The notes beneath the pieces were generated by a model. It saw nothing but the letters and a program-made list of their open reading frames with translations, made no database searches and was not told where the DNA came from. The translations under genes were made by a program, and so were the position numbers. This document shows, one piece after another, positions 47,546 to 59,800 of a DNA stretch of 64,000 bases. Position 1 is the first letter of the stretch, and each line of letters starts with the position of its first letter. This DNA comes from Silene conica (Eukaryota > Streptophyta > Magnoliopsida > Caryophyllales > Caryophyllaceae). The stretch lies in contig CM055316.2 in the NCBI GenBank assembly GCA_029255685.2, positions 69,703,237 to 69,767,236 of the forward strand, read 5' to 3'.

Positions 47546-47811
47546 ATATATAGTGAATTATTGGATAAAAAAATTCTTAAAGATGATGCTCAAATGAAAA
47601 GAATAAAAGTTATTATAAAAATATATGTGTTTAAAATATTATTTTGACTCATGCGTAATATGTAAGTGTCTTTCCAAGACCATTGAATTGGAGGTACATG
47701 TTTCCGTTTCTATTGGATGGAGCTTCATGCAGTTTTAACGTTCCATGTTGTTTCGATGTTGATACATCTGATGTTTCATTAGCCATAAAGAATAATCATA
47801 CTTAGGAGTCG
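47546..47811. other. Short AT-rich intergenic stretch
   Basis: Nothing recognised between the array and the next TIR element. Confidence 0.4.
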
Positions 47812-47814
47812 TTT

Positions 47815-48089
47815 GGTTTAACTAGTTGGAATGGAATGGAATGGAGTTTGATAGTATGGTGGTGTGGGGTTCTAATAAATCCATACTTGTATAATCTTGT
47901 TTGGTTCATAATAATTTATTGAAGGGTGGAATGGAGTTAGAATCCAAGGGGGAAGATTGGTATGAGATTCCAAGGGGTTGGGGTGGAGTTAGAATCCATT
48001 GGGTATCTAACTCCATTCCAAATCACCTCAACCAAACAATGGAATGGACTAAATCCATTCCATTCCATTATACCCAACCAAACACCCCC
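47815..48089. mobile_element. 275-bp Tourist-like (PIF/Harbinger) MITE
   Basis: TTA target duplications at 47812-47814 and 48090-48092. Ends GGAGTCGTTTGGTT and, inverted, GGGGGTGTTTGGTT (11 of 14 identical), followed inside by GGAATGGAATGG-type sequence on both arms. No coding capacity. Confidence 0.85.
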
Positions 48090-48098
48090 TTAAATTAT

Positions 48099-48209
48099 TC
48101 TCTATATATGCCTATTATACTAAGTATTTTTAGAAAATTAACTGTTACGATAATTATTTTGAAATCATGTCAAAATATTACCCAGGCAACGCCCGGGAAT
48201 GAAATCTAG
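48099..48209 (+). mobile_element. Very short Helitron-like element (about 111 bp)
   Basis: Starts TCTCTATATATGCC and ends with a GC-rich hairpin (CCCAGGCAACGCCCGGG) followed by ATCTAG and T. Both ends fit plant Helitron consensus features. The size implies a non-autonomous relic. The 5' end is less certain than the 3' end. Confidence 0.6.
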
Positions 48210-48309
48210 TATTTCTTTTTAAAAAAGAAAGAATTTTGCACTTTTTCTAAACAAAATATAACCTAACTGAGTTTTTGTGGCATGAAAAAATGATTTTTTC
48301 ATAAGAATT

Positions 48310-48430
48310 TGGGAAACAATAAGTTTCTCTTGCGACGGATATATCTGTCGCAAGCTTCTAATGGGTCAAATTCTCCCACTTAAACTTTCTCTTGTGACGG
48401 GTATATCCGTCACAAGATTGTAATGGGTCA
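48310..48430. repeat. Two tandem GACGGATATATCCGTC hairpins
   Basis: CTTGCGACGGATATATCTGTCGCAAG and, 57 bp on, CTTGTGACGGGTATATCCGTCACAAG, each followed by TAATGGGTCA-like sequence. Same family as in the defensin intron. Confidence 0.8.
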
Positions 48431-48450
48431 CGTTATTCACTTGTTTAGAT

Positions 48451-49080
48451 AAGACACGGAATTACTTTTTCACATACGAACTTTACTCTTTCACATACAT
48501 ATTTTCATAAATATTCCATTTTATACCTTTTTCTAACCCTAATCAAATTAACTCAAATTTATACCTTTACCTCTCAAATCAAATCTAATTATGCTATAAA
48601 CTTAAACAATGAATTATAATCTTCTAGTAATAAAATTATTAGACTTATCAATACACTAAATTAGTAAAATTCATCTGTGCGCACAAATCAAACATTCGTT
48701 TATGCTTCCGCGGCCGCCGACCAACTCATTGCTTGAATCCATTTCCTTTTCATCTCGCTTGTCAGTAAACACCACTCCACGCGTCGGATTCGTCGAATTC
48801 ATCTTCTTAATATATATAAGTTTATATTTGTTTTGTCATTGTTGCATATATGGGAGGACTGGACCAGGGCGGTGTGATTGGGTGTGAGACGGGCGGAGGT
48901 TGGAGTGGTTGCGAGTGAGTGGTTAGTTTATCGGTTGTGAAGGTGTTGATTGTGGTTAGGTGGTGAAGGGGAAATGAAAGGAGGGAAAAAAAATGGTTAA
49001 AAGAATCAATAAAATGAATAGGGCAAAAATGTAAAAATAATATGTGAAAGAGTAAAATTTGTATGTGAAAAAGTACGTCT
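48451..49080. mobile_element. TIR element B with TTTTTCACATAC arms and a possible captured exon
   Basis: Arms at 48457-48500 and 49035-49078 match those of element A at 35845-36547. Between them, 48700-48800 is GC-rich and coding-like (PRPPTNSLLESISFSSRLSV), unlike the AT-rich surroundings. The target duplication is unclear, so the outer boundaries are approximate. Confidence 0.6.
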
Positions 49081-49841
49081 CAAAATAAAAGTGCATAAAG
49101 AATTACAAATGAATTGTCCTAATCTCCCCAAATGGGTTTGACCCACCACAAGTTGCGATGGATATTAGCGTCACAAATAAGAATTTTTGGAAAACGGGGT
49201 TAAGTTTTTTTTTTGCCCAACTTATGAGAGCTATTAGCCAAAATCTAAATTTATAAACTTAACTAATCTATCCCTATAAAAGAAATAGAATTTAAGTGAT
49301 TTTGATTGGTTCCTTCAAATAAGAAAAAAAACCACCCCACTACTTTTAGTTTGATTTAATTTCCTCCACTTCTAAATTCAGAATTCGCATTCCTAATTAC
49401 ATAATCGATTGCGGTATTATATTTCGTCATTGTCATAATAAAATACGATACGATCAAATTATTGTTCATCGAAAATATAAATAACAGTGTGCAACATTTC
49501 AATAAAATACGATATATAACGGTCCAAAAAATAAATCTGAAAAACAAAAAACATATTATATGGTCGGATTTTTTTTGGGTAGTTACACAGTCGAACCAAT
49601 AAAAATTTGGGTTAATTACGATGGTTAGAAATTAAGATTTAAACAACAATTATGTATTATGTTTAAAACGGACCAGTTCTACTTCTCATGGGGATATAGG
49701 ACAAATATTTAACTTTTATCTTATTATCCTACATATATATTTGACCCCTCCTAAATTTAAACGAATGGGGTCGTCCTAAATAAATTTGTGTATATTTATA
49801 ATGTCAAGCTAATACGTTGTTTTTGCTTACGTCTAAGTTAA
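49081..49841. other. AT-rich intergenic DNA
   Basis: A single ATCCGTC-family half site lies near 49150. Nothing else recognised. Confidence 0.4.
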
Positions 49842-49849
49842 GTATCTAA

Positions 49850-50500
49850 TAGAGCTGATCAAATGGCCCAGGCCCGATGGCCCGACCCGGCCCAGCCCGA
49901 TTTTTTCTCGGGTTTGGGCCTAATAGTTTGGCCCAAAAAGCCCGTGGCCCGGCCCAAAATAAGCCCGATATAAATATAGGGCCGGGTTTGGGCCAACCTA
50001 AAGGCCCGCTTTTTGGCCCGACCCGACCCGAAATTATTTTTTTAAATAGAAAAAAATTCAAAAGTTGGAATCGTATATCACAACATACTAATAATCTAAT
50101 ATCACTAATGCATCGAATTATCAATTTTGCGGATATCTTTATATTTTTATCGTACACCTTTAGTTAATACTATTCATTTTTTGTCAACTCATAATTTATG
50201 TATGGTACTATGGATGGTTCTCCTACCAAAAGAGTCGAAGTCAAATACCTAAGACTTGAAAATTTTATTTCGTTGCTAATAGTTTGTTCACATATCGATT
50301 TTGTTGATTGTTTCGCATTATATTATTTTGGCCCGTTGTGGCCCATTTTGGCCCGAGGCCCGTTATAGCCCGAACAATTGTGGGCTTGGGCCAAGAAAAT
50401 TGGCCCATCGTTTTGGCCCGGCCCGGCCCGTGTATTTGGGCCGTTTATTTAGCACGAGCCCGGCCCAAACCCGGCCCGGCCCGGCCCATGATCAGGTGTA
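49850..50500. mobile_element. 651-bp hAT element with exact 8-bp duplication
   Basis: Exact GTATCTAA duplications at 49842-49849 and 50501-50508. Ends TAGAGCTGATCAAATGGCCC and, inverted, TACACCTGATCATGGGCC. The sub-terminal DNA on both sides is packed with GGCCC/GGGCC words, which can pair extensively. No transposase. Proline/glycine-rich frames across it are repeat by-products. Confidence 0.9.
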
Positions 50501-50508
50501 GTATCTAA

Positions 50509-50829
50509 GTGTTCTTTAGTTTTTAAATCGATATAACTATAATACTTAAATCATATTTTATTAAAGATATTGAACTCATTAATTTTTTTCATTTTAATAA
50601 AATTCAACTCGTAAAATTCTTGCAGGGAGTAAAACTAGTTTAAGATTAAAGAAAAATTAAGGAGGCTAAATTACACTTTGGCGATTACAAAACCTAAATC
50701 ATCCAATCACCTTTCAAATAACCCAAATCAATCTCCATAGCTCTCGTCCGATAATCTACCGTTCCTCTATAACTTAATTGTCCCATAACTTAGTCCCCAC
50801 AATCGGCATTCTGCAACAATTATACCAAG
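50509..50829 (+). promoter_or_regulatory. Upstream region of the DTW gene
   Basis: Short 5' flank between the hAT element and the ATG at 50830. A Helitron-end-like 'GCAGGGAGTAAAACTAGT' lies near 50623-50640. No certain TATA box. Confidence 0.4.
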
Positions 50830-52496
50830 ATGGAAGAACTACCGCTACCTGCAGCAATAGAACCAGATGCCATTGACTGTGATCGTCACAGATTATGCAA
50901 TGGCGGCTGCGACAGGCCGGTGAGCGTATGCCTATGCGACAAATTACCATCACAGTTAATACCAACCAACACCCAAATTGTTATACTACAGCATCCGCAT
51001 GAGCTCCGTCAGAAACTCGCTACTGTCCCGTTAATTTCCAAATGCCTCAAAGACTGTCGCCTAATTGTTGGTCGCAGACTTCGACAAGGTTCTTCTCCTC
51101 TCCTCGATTCTCTCTATCATCAACCACGCCCTTCACATAATGCCATTTTCCTCTTCCCAGGTATCCTCATTTTATGTCCGTCTCAATCGTTTCTTTACCT
51201 TTGATTAAAATACTTGGACTAAGGGATTTCTTATTCGCGTAACTCTGTACTATAAAAGGTTGAAACTTGGTAGTTGGGTGATGAATTTGAATTCATGTTT
51301 TACTAGAGGGAACTTTCGGCTCTGGCTTGTGTGTCTTGTGACTTGTGAGGCAGCTATAACTTCATAGGAATATCAGTAGTAAGGTATAATGGCTGATGAT
51401 CTTCTAATGACTTCACTGAAATAGCTAATGATCGATGAGCTTGGGGTTAGGATACGAGTACTGTAGATGCTATGAGGGGCAGAGGGAGTTGAGGCTCTTA
51501 ATCACCCAGGGTTTTATTCTTTCTAGCCCAGATGTTTCTAATTGTCACAAAAACTAGGCTTTTCCTTGTGCATATATCTGTGAGTATTATTAGAAAGCCA
51601 AGCTGTCTTGTCGACATGTCGTAAGGCTCCCCGCCATAGAATGTGATTGTGGATAAGTGAAGAGGTATTGTTAGCTACAACTGGCTCTTTCAAATAGGGT
51701 TTGGTTTACCCTTGAATCTGAATTCAGGTTGCTACACATTCTATCACCAGCCTGACCTAACAGCAATGTGAATTCAGACGGGTTATAGTTTTATGTGTTG
51801 ATGACTGCTTCAGTGATGAGGGTGAATTTTCAAGTTGGAGATTATTGTTATCAACTTCTGATCCATCTTTTTCATATTATAATGATAAGAACATGGTATA
51901 AATGTATAATCATAGTTTATAAGCAATATATGCTTAATAGAATCAAGTTCATTGTCTGGAGTACTAGTGGTTATTTCGATAATAATATGCTCCCTTTCCT
52001 CCCTGGATCAGTGAATAATTTTCGTACTTTTTTTGCTGTCAATGCAGGTACAAAATCTATGCCTTCAGTAGATATCAATCAGTGGAAATCGTCACTGGTT
52101 GACTCATGTTCGGAGAGGCATGTGATGATTATCTTTGATGGTACTTGGAAACATGCCAAGGAAATGATGACTGCAAGTCTTCCATTTATATCCAAGTTTG
52201 CAACAGCCGTACATTTTAATTGTGATTATGAGGTTAGTGGAGGGAGCATATACGATTCAGACCTCATTCTGAAGAAGGAACCGTTCAGAGGGTGCATGAG
52301 TACCATGGAAGCCGTTGCACGAGCTTTGGGAATCCTCGAGCCTGACGGAACTCCGATTGAAGCTGCATTAATTGACGTTTTGAAGTCAATGGTTCACCTA
52401 CAGTCCTGCTATCTAAAGAGTATGAAGCCACGCCCGAGGTCGATGAAGAAAGGGCAGCTTGAAAAGAGTACAACTATACAAGTCGGTAAATTGTGA
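50830..52496 (+). CDS. DTW-domain tRNA-uridine aminocarboxypropyltransferase, two exons
   Basis: Exons 50830-51160 and 52048-52496 join in frame across a GT-AG intron of 887 bp, giving 259 residues. The N-terminal part has a cysteine cluster (CDRHRLCNGGCDRPVSVCLC), as in DTW proteins, where it binds metal. Then come TQIVILQHPHELRQKLATVPL, the signature DGTWKHAKEM (the D-x-T-W motif) at about residue 140, and EPFRGCMSTMEAVARAL. Proteins of this family transfer the 3-amino-3-carboxypropyl group of S-adenosylmethionine to uridine in tRNA (acp3U). By remembered position the Arabidopsis match is At2g41750, next to VLN2. The 51795-52047 part of the downstream open frame is intron read-through. Confidence 0.9.
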
Positions 52497-54070
52497 CAGT
52501 AAATAGTTCATGCACAAGAGTTAGATAAGCTAATCAGTGTCACAAGTCAATAGAAAAGAATGACATTGTTGTAACTTAGAGAAACAGGAAAACAGTAGAA
52601 GAAAGTGTAGTTGGTAGCGGTGTCAAAGCCGGGTGCCTTATATGCTGAGGCACTTCCCTATGACTGAGAGCCTCTTCCTGCTGATCTGACGGAGAATTCC
52701 AAGTCCACTTATCTCCAATTCGTGAACTTAGCCACATCCTTTTTCCACATCACATTGACCGCCTTTCTGGGTCTGGAATTTTTGCGTCGGACTGAAATGA
52801 CAATGTCAGGCTCCATATTCAGCGACCTCGTGTTTGCTGTTGATGACCAGTTTTTGTTGATACAGAGTTCCAATGGTAGCTTGTAGTTATACTGTTACCA
52901 AGTTGGATTTGAGGGATTGTATTCGTTATTATTGATCATCAAGAAATGAAACTAGGTTGACAGTGTTGAATAAGACTGGATTGTCCTAAATCGAACACAA
53001 ATGTTTTATGACTTCCTGGAAGCAATGATTATAGTTCCTAGCTCTCTGCTTTTGATGTTTCTTTTATATCTACCAAGGACATGCCTACACTCCTGGCTGT
53101 AAATCCTACTTCTGATATCCCTCAGCATGTTACATGGCTACACCCTACATGTCCATGCGCCTGACCTCTCAGTTGTTGATGACACCATTTTGTTTCTGAC
53201 GAACAAATACACTTGTAATTTCTATTACTGCTAATCTTTATCATTGTGGTGTAGCAAATCATCTTGATTACTTATTTACTTATACTCGTTTTTTTCACTC
53301 ATTATGCCTAATTTTAAACCTTGTGCCTCAAGTAGATAGGGTACCATTTTTCCCATCATTTTGCTGGCAACCTGATATATCTAAGTGATCACACTTGCCG
53401 ATTAAACGGGTACGATGTAACTAAATTCACAATCTACTAAGATATAGGTTCGCATCATCATTTCTTTCAACAAAGTTGTACGAGTAGTCGAGTATACAAC
53501 ACACCTCATTAAAACTACGAGTAACAAATTCGTCCGGGAGGAAATGCTCATTGGTTTCGTGCTAGGAGCAAATAAGCCAAATTAACTACGCGTGCGGCGT
53601 GCCAAAGCTGGCCAATCTGAAAATCGGACCCAACCTTCTTGAAACCTAATCCGGTAGAACTTGTATTTGGGTGAAACGAAACCAACCCGACTCGAGGCGA
53701 AATTGTTAATTTGGCTCGATACGACTTGTCACACGGTGATGATCTAGCATGGACCGCAACCATCATTGGCTCGACACAAGTTAAACCTGATATTACTCCG
53801 CATATTTTAACCCAATTCATAACCGACCAGAGTGATCACACTGTCACATCTAATTAAACCTAACTAAAGTAACTCTACCCAACCTGTACCAAATTTGGTC
53901 CCGAACCGATAATATGAACCCAACCTGACTAGACATCGACCCCAAACCGACGGTCAAGTCTACCTACGACTACGACCACGACCCAGCCCAATGTGTATCT
54001 AGGCTTTGGGGTTAGTAATTATCCAATGTTTTCAAAAGGGTAGAAAAACTAGTCGTAGTCGGTATTTTAA
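52497..54070. other. 3' flank of the DTW gene and decayed repeats
   Basis: Holds the 3' UTR at first. From about 53570 to 53990 the DNA is rich in 'CCAACCCGA', 'CGAACCGA' and 'GACCC' words, like the sub-terminal DNA of old plant hAT elements. No gene seen. Confidence 0.4.
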
Positions 54071-54073
54071 TTA

Positions 54074-56589
54074 GGGGACGTTTGGTTAGAGGGTATTAGA
54101 AAAGGGTAAGGGAATGGGAAGTCATGATTCCCTTTGTTTATGTTTGGTTAAGCAAATTAATAACGTACTTGCTAAATCCCGCACGCTACTTTACTTAATC
54201 CAACACTCTTTTACGCTAAATTTCCATAATTACCCTTATAAAAAAGACTTTTAAAGAATTTAAAAGACTTCCCTCCCTGTAAACCTAATCAATCACTTAT
54301 TCTCTCGACTATTATGGATCGTAATTCTCAAATATCAAACGTAAGTTCGCCGTTTCATCGTAATTTTTTATTAAGTTCCATCTTTTATTCAATTTAGTTG
54401 ATGTTTTTTTCTTTCTAAAAACGGGTTTTTTAACAATTAGCGTAGGAATTGGGAATGTTAACAAATGAGCAGATCGGAAATTAGCACTGACGCTGTGAAC
54501 TTGGTTTGCAATTTTAACAAATGAGCAGATCCTAGATCAAAGAGGAATGGTAACCAAAATCTCATAACAATAAGCTCAGTAACCGTTTATACAATAAGCA
54601 CAATAACCGTTTATACAATAAGCTCAAGAGAAACTGCAACTTCAGTAACCAAAAACTGGAATAATATTGTTGATAAATAGTTCTTAGTTGAGAGTTAAAT
54701 AGTTCTGCGACAAATTGGAATAATATCCTGAAATATATAGAATTATTTATCAATGAATTGTCTATGTTGAGAGTTGGGACTGGTTTCTGCAACAAATTGC
54801 TGCGAGCTTTTGTCTATGTTGAGCTTTTGTTTCTGCAACAAATTAACCACAATAAACAAAACATAAGATTACATGAACTAATGCGGTGTGTATGTTTCAT
54901 GTGAGACTTCCGAGATAAAAATGAATATCCATTGCCACTTTTGGCTTCCAGTTTCCCTATCCCTTTCAACCAGCCTTCTCTGTACCCATTCTGAGCCACA
55001 TTTCATCAAAGAATTCTGGTTTCCAGTATCTCGACCTGCTCAAAAATGGTGGACACAAATTAAAACTCTAAATATACAACCCCTCCAACAGCCATCGCCT
55101 CGCCGCCTCCCCGCCTTCAACCGCCACCTCGCCGGCCACCCTCAGCCGCCTTATCCGCCTCATCCTTCATTGTTCATAACTTTTTCCCCAAATTTGATTA
55201 TTGATTTTGATTGAATTTCGTTTGGTCATTTTTTAAACTGTTATATCTAATTGGGTATTTTTGGAGATGGTAGGCTAAGGGTGGTCGCCGGCTCTTAGAG
55301 GGTGGTCGCCGGCGCCGGGAGGTGGGGGAGGATGCCGGAGAAGGATCCCGATTTTGGGATTTCGCGTCTCTTGTGCGGGATATGTCTCTCTTGATTTTTT
55401 AGGAATAGTAAAAGTGAGGAGGGTAAATTCGGTACAAGTGTGAAATATGTGTAGGATTAAGCAAAATGACGTGCGGGATTTAGCACGTCCCATTAATAAT
55501 ACCTTTACCCATTAATCCTATTAGCAACCCCCTAAATATCCTATTAGCAAACCCCCAGGGTTTAGAATTTAATTCCCTTACCCTACTCATTCACTCCCTT
55601 CACTAAACCAAAAAACCAACGACTACTGCCCACGCCGGCCGCCGCCACTTACTCCGGCCGCCGCCACTTACTCCGGCCGCCGCCACTGCACACTCCTGCC
55701 GTTGCCGCCGCTTTGCTTACTCCGGCCACCGCTCTTCGATCCGCTGATTCTTCTCTCAATGTTTGTTCTCTTTTCTCTCTAAAAAATTCATCTTTTATTA
55801 TTTGTAACAAAAATCAAACTGTTTCCATGTGCCCCAAATTATTTTCATCTGACTAATTTTATAAATATTGATCTGAGATGCGAAAAATTGATTAGAGAAC
55901 TGATTATTGCGACCAAATCTCGACTATTTTTAATAGACTCTTAGCGTTTGGCTGTGTATGTGAAAAGCCAAGAGTTTTGCATTATTACAGTAGCTTTATT
56001 GCAGTAGGCATTTGTATGCATTACTGCAGTAGGTATTCATATGGTTTTCGTATGTAATGAAGGCAAGACATTGAGAATCCTAATTGTGTTTAACAATTTT
56101 GATTGAGAAGTCATCGATCTCGACTATTTTGATTGAGAAGGTGGGACTTCTGAGTGTTGCTAAGCGTGGGTCATTGTTTTTGATTTCAATCCACTAGTTT
56201 GACATTATTTTCTAAAAGTCATAATTAATTATTATGATGATTAGCAGTGATAATAAAGCGTGTGACTCAAGCTTACGATGCGTAGTTCCGTCTTAACTAA
56301 AAAAGTTGTATTAAAAAAAATGTTCTTTACTTAAAAAAGTTTGCATAACTAAAAAAAATTAAACAAAAAAATTGTTGAAAGAAAGTAACAAAAAAAAATA
56401 AACAAAAGGTAGAAAAAAAACGGGAAATAAAAAAATAGTTGAGAAAAATGTAACAACAAAAAAGTATGAAAAAATAATGTCTACAAAAAAAATCTTGATT
56501 CATTACTTTAACAACCAAAGGGTAATTCTATTCATTTCCCCTTGTTTCCCTTTCTTGATTTCATTCCCTTTCCCATACCAAACGCCCCC
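54074..56589. mobile_element. PIF/Harbinger-like element (2.5 kb) with nested insertion
   Basis: TTA duplications at 54071-54073 and 56590-56592. Ends GGGGACGTTTGGTTAGAGGG and, inverted, GGGGGCGTTTGGTATGGGAA, with GGGAATGGGAA-type arms. It contains the 1.3-kb TIR element at 54165-55491. No transposase frame is evident. The right part has CGGCCGCCGCCACTTACTC repeated about three times near 55636-55695. Confidence 0.75.
54165..55491. mobile_element. Nested 1.3-kb TIR element with 9-bp duplication
   Basis: Flanks ATTAATAAC (54156-54164) and ATTAATAAT (55492-55500). Ends GTACTTGCTAAATCCCGCAC and, inverted, GGGACGTGCTAAATCCCGCA, with arms of about 45 bp reaching the shared CTTAATCC. Mutator-like by duplication length. 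A GC-rich stretch at 55080-55170 (Pro/Arg-rich in frame) may be captured DNA. Confidence 0.75.
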
Positions 56590-56816
56590 TTAGTAGGCAG
56601 AATAGTAGAAAGACGGAGCCGCGAAGGAGAAACAATAAGCAAGTACAAACTTGACAACACCACCCCTGATTAACGGCGCCATCGGGAAGCCGCCTTATAC
56701 CTCTAACCGGTAATCCTCTTCTTCCTTTTACTAACTGAACTTCAAAATTAGGGCTTTTTCTGAAATAGGTAGACTGTGTTTAACCATTTCAGAGCATACT
56801 ACTAATTGAAGCAAAT

Positions 56817-59800
56817 ATGGTGCCATCAATTGGTTCTTCTTCTGAAACTATGTGTGCTCATACTGAAGTTGAAGCCTTTCGTCGCTTATATCCCCTTGAA
56901 TATTATGAGCGCCATTTTGATAAATCCATACGGCCTGATGCCCGTTCACTTCGCCACTCTAGAGACACCACTGTCGCCTTTGGTGCTGTTTCTTCTGCTA
57001 ATGGCTCCGCTCTCGTTAAAATTGGCTCCACTGTAAGTCATTACTCTTACTTTAGTAGCGGAACCAGGATTTACAGTTACGGGTCAAAAACTTTGGGGTC
57101 ACTGTCCGCCTAGCCCCCTAGCTCCGACATTGGATTCATATTTAGGTGGCGAAACACTTCCTTTTCTGGGCTCCACTGCCCGGCGAGACCCCTAGTTGTG
57201 CCACTGTCTCGTTACCTGATTATACTTTGTTACCTACCACATTGGATTTTCTACTTTCTAATTGTATTTTTTTGGGGGTGTATTTATTTGTGGTTATATG
57301 TAGACAATGTTGGCAGCGATAAAGATGGAGATTATGACTCCTTCAGTGGAGGCACCAGATGAGGGGAACATAGGTCAGACTCCTTACTCCCAAGTTCTCT
57401 TCTGTGTCTAGTTCTGATTTGCATCGGTGTAATACTTCCGTTCTTTGTTTGCAGCAATTGAGTTTCATATGCCTCCTATTTGTTCTCCTATTGTTAGGCC
57501 TGGCAGGCCTGCGGAGGCTGCTCCGGTTATATCTAAGCACTTAACTGACACCATTTTGAGGCATGTCAATTCTTGCGAAGTTGTTTGCTAATTTTAACTT
57601 TTATCTTTCAGCTTTCTTATGTAGTATATTTGCGATTTATAGTGATGTTGCTTTGTCACCCATAGCACCAATGGGTCAGTTATCCCGGTTCTTCAGTTAC
57701 AGTACTCTAAGTGTTGGACTAAACATACTCTCTTCACTGTAAGGTCAAGTGTCAAAGCATGTGTGTTAACTTATAGAACTGGCTCTTTCAATAGGATATT
57801 AGTGAGTAAAGGAAGGATATTTAAACTACTGGCCTTCACAATCTGGGTATGGGGATTATGTTATAAGTGTATCACAGCTAGGCTAGTCAATGGATGTTCA
57901 AATGGGTGTGTCCATAGAACGTACATATGATGCACTATGTTAAGGGAGCCTGGTGCAGTTCTTTTATTCATTACATATTGCAGCCTGCTATGGCTTAGAG
58001 TGGATTTTACTGTTTTATCATCAAGTAACCCCTGAACTCAAATTGAATTATATTATGGATCACTTTCAAACCTATTCAAATTATGACTAATGGATCCTTC
58101 CCAATTTTCTTCTGTGCCTGCAGCGTCAAAGTTAAATTGGAGTTTAACGGATATATCGTCTGCATATATGATGTTATTCTTTGACGATTTGTTCATACAA
58201 AAAAGTATCCTATGGTGCTCAATAAGATTGTTTTTGTGCAATTTGCTGTTTTCTCTATGAGTTGTAACCTCAATTATTGTTTTGTATGACATTCTTGAGA
58301 TGCTTCTTTTATTCTTAATTGTGGACTATATTTTGAGACACTTTCTATTTGTGGTCCATAGTGCTGGGATGGTAGATCTGAAAGAGTTGTGCTTGGTCAG
58401 TGGAAAAGCTGCTTGGATGGCTTATCTGGTAACTATGCTTTCTGATATTGTTCTGCATTGTCTGACAATTTATTTGACAAACATGTGTTTTATTTGTGCG
58501 TGGGGGTGGGGGGGCCAAGATTATAAACATGTTAATTTCTAATTTCAGTATCTTGTCTAGAATTATTATTGCTTTTTTGCTTATGCAGGATATTTGCTGT
58601 TTGGATGCTGACGGTGGTCTTTTTGACGCTGCATTACTTTCAGTGGCTGCTGCTTTTTCTCACTGTAAGTTGCTCAGCAACCCTAATCTACTGTGTATTA
58701 TGTATTCTTATTACCTTGGGAGAACTGATTGTGAGATCAGAATTGAAAGTTACCCTGACCGTATTATAAAGAGGTATACAACCACGAAAATTAGGCCACG
58801 AGAACTGATTGTGAGATCAGAATTGAGATTTTATACCATTGGTGTGAGAAGTGTCATATAGTGAAGGGCAGGTAGGGATCCCTTATTCTTATCCTTAAGT
58901 GTCATTTTGATAAAAGGTATGACTCTAAAAGTGAAGAGTATTGTGCTAGCAAATCATCTTCTGATAACACTGAGTATTAAAAAAAAGAGTGCTGTATATG
59001 CTTTATGCTACGTTGGATGTATCTAGGGAGGACTGATTTATGGAATGAGGTTATTAGGAACACAAGGCCTGCTTCTATAATCTATTCACAATGCAAGACA
59101 ACAACTATCTTTGACATGTGAAAAAAAAGGGCTGGTTGTTTAGGGCTACGGCTACGCCTCTGGTGTTTCGGTTTTGAGGGGTGAAAGGTTATATTTCAAG
59201 TTGATGATATTGATATATTTCTTGTTAGCCACATCAAATTCTTTCAAGGAAGCATTGTCGTCATCTTTGTTGTCTCTGATTCTAAGAAGGCTGTCTCTGC
59301 TTTAAATTGAGGATATTTGTCTTCAATGTTTTTTTTTTTTTGTAATATTCTACTCGTTCAATCACTTGCAATTTTAGTGTAATTTACGTCTTTGTGTGGA
59401 ACATTCTTGAACTGCAGTGCAAATCCCGGTTGTTTCTTTGAACGAAGAAGGGAGAGTGTTTATTGTGTCAGAGGAAGAGGCAGGCAAGTCAAAGAAGGAA
59501 GTTGTGAACAAAGAGAAAAGAAAACTAAATCTAAAAAGTATTCCCTTGTCACTTACATGTATTCTACACAAGAGTTACATAATACCAGACCCAACAGCCG
59601 AGGAAGAGTCTATCATTGAAACTTCAGTAACAGTGGTTATGGATTCATCTGATCAACTCGTTTCTTTGTACAAGCCTGGCGGACAAATTTTGGGCTTCTC
59701 AAAAGCTATTCAGGTGAGTTTTATTTATTCACTGCCAATTTATTTTTCACTCACCTGAACATGTATCCACTATAGGTTATACTGGACAGGTTCCCTGTAT

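Noticed and set aside
49846-50167. Pro/Gly-rich frames on both strands
   Set aside because: They are translations of GGCCC words in a hAT element.
51795-52047. N-terminal extension of the second DTW exon
   Set aside because: The codons before 52048 are intron. The CAG acceptor and phase match exon 1 exactly.
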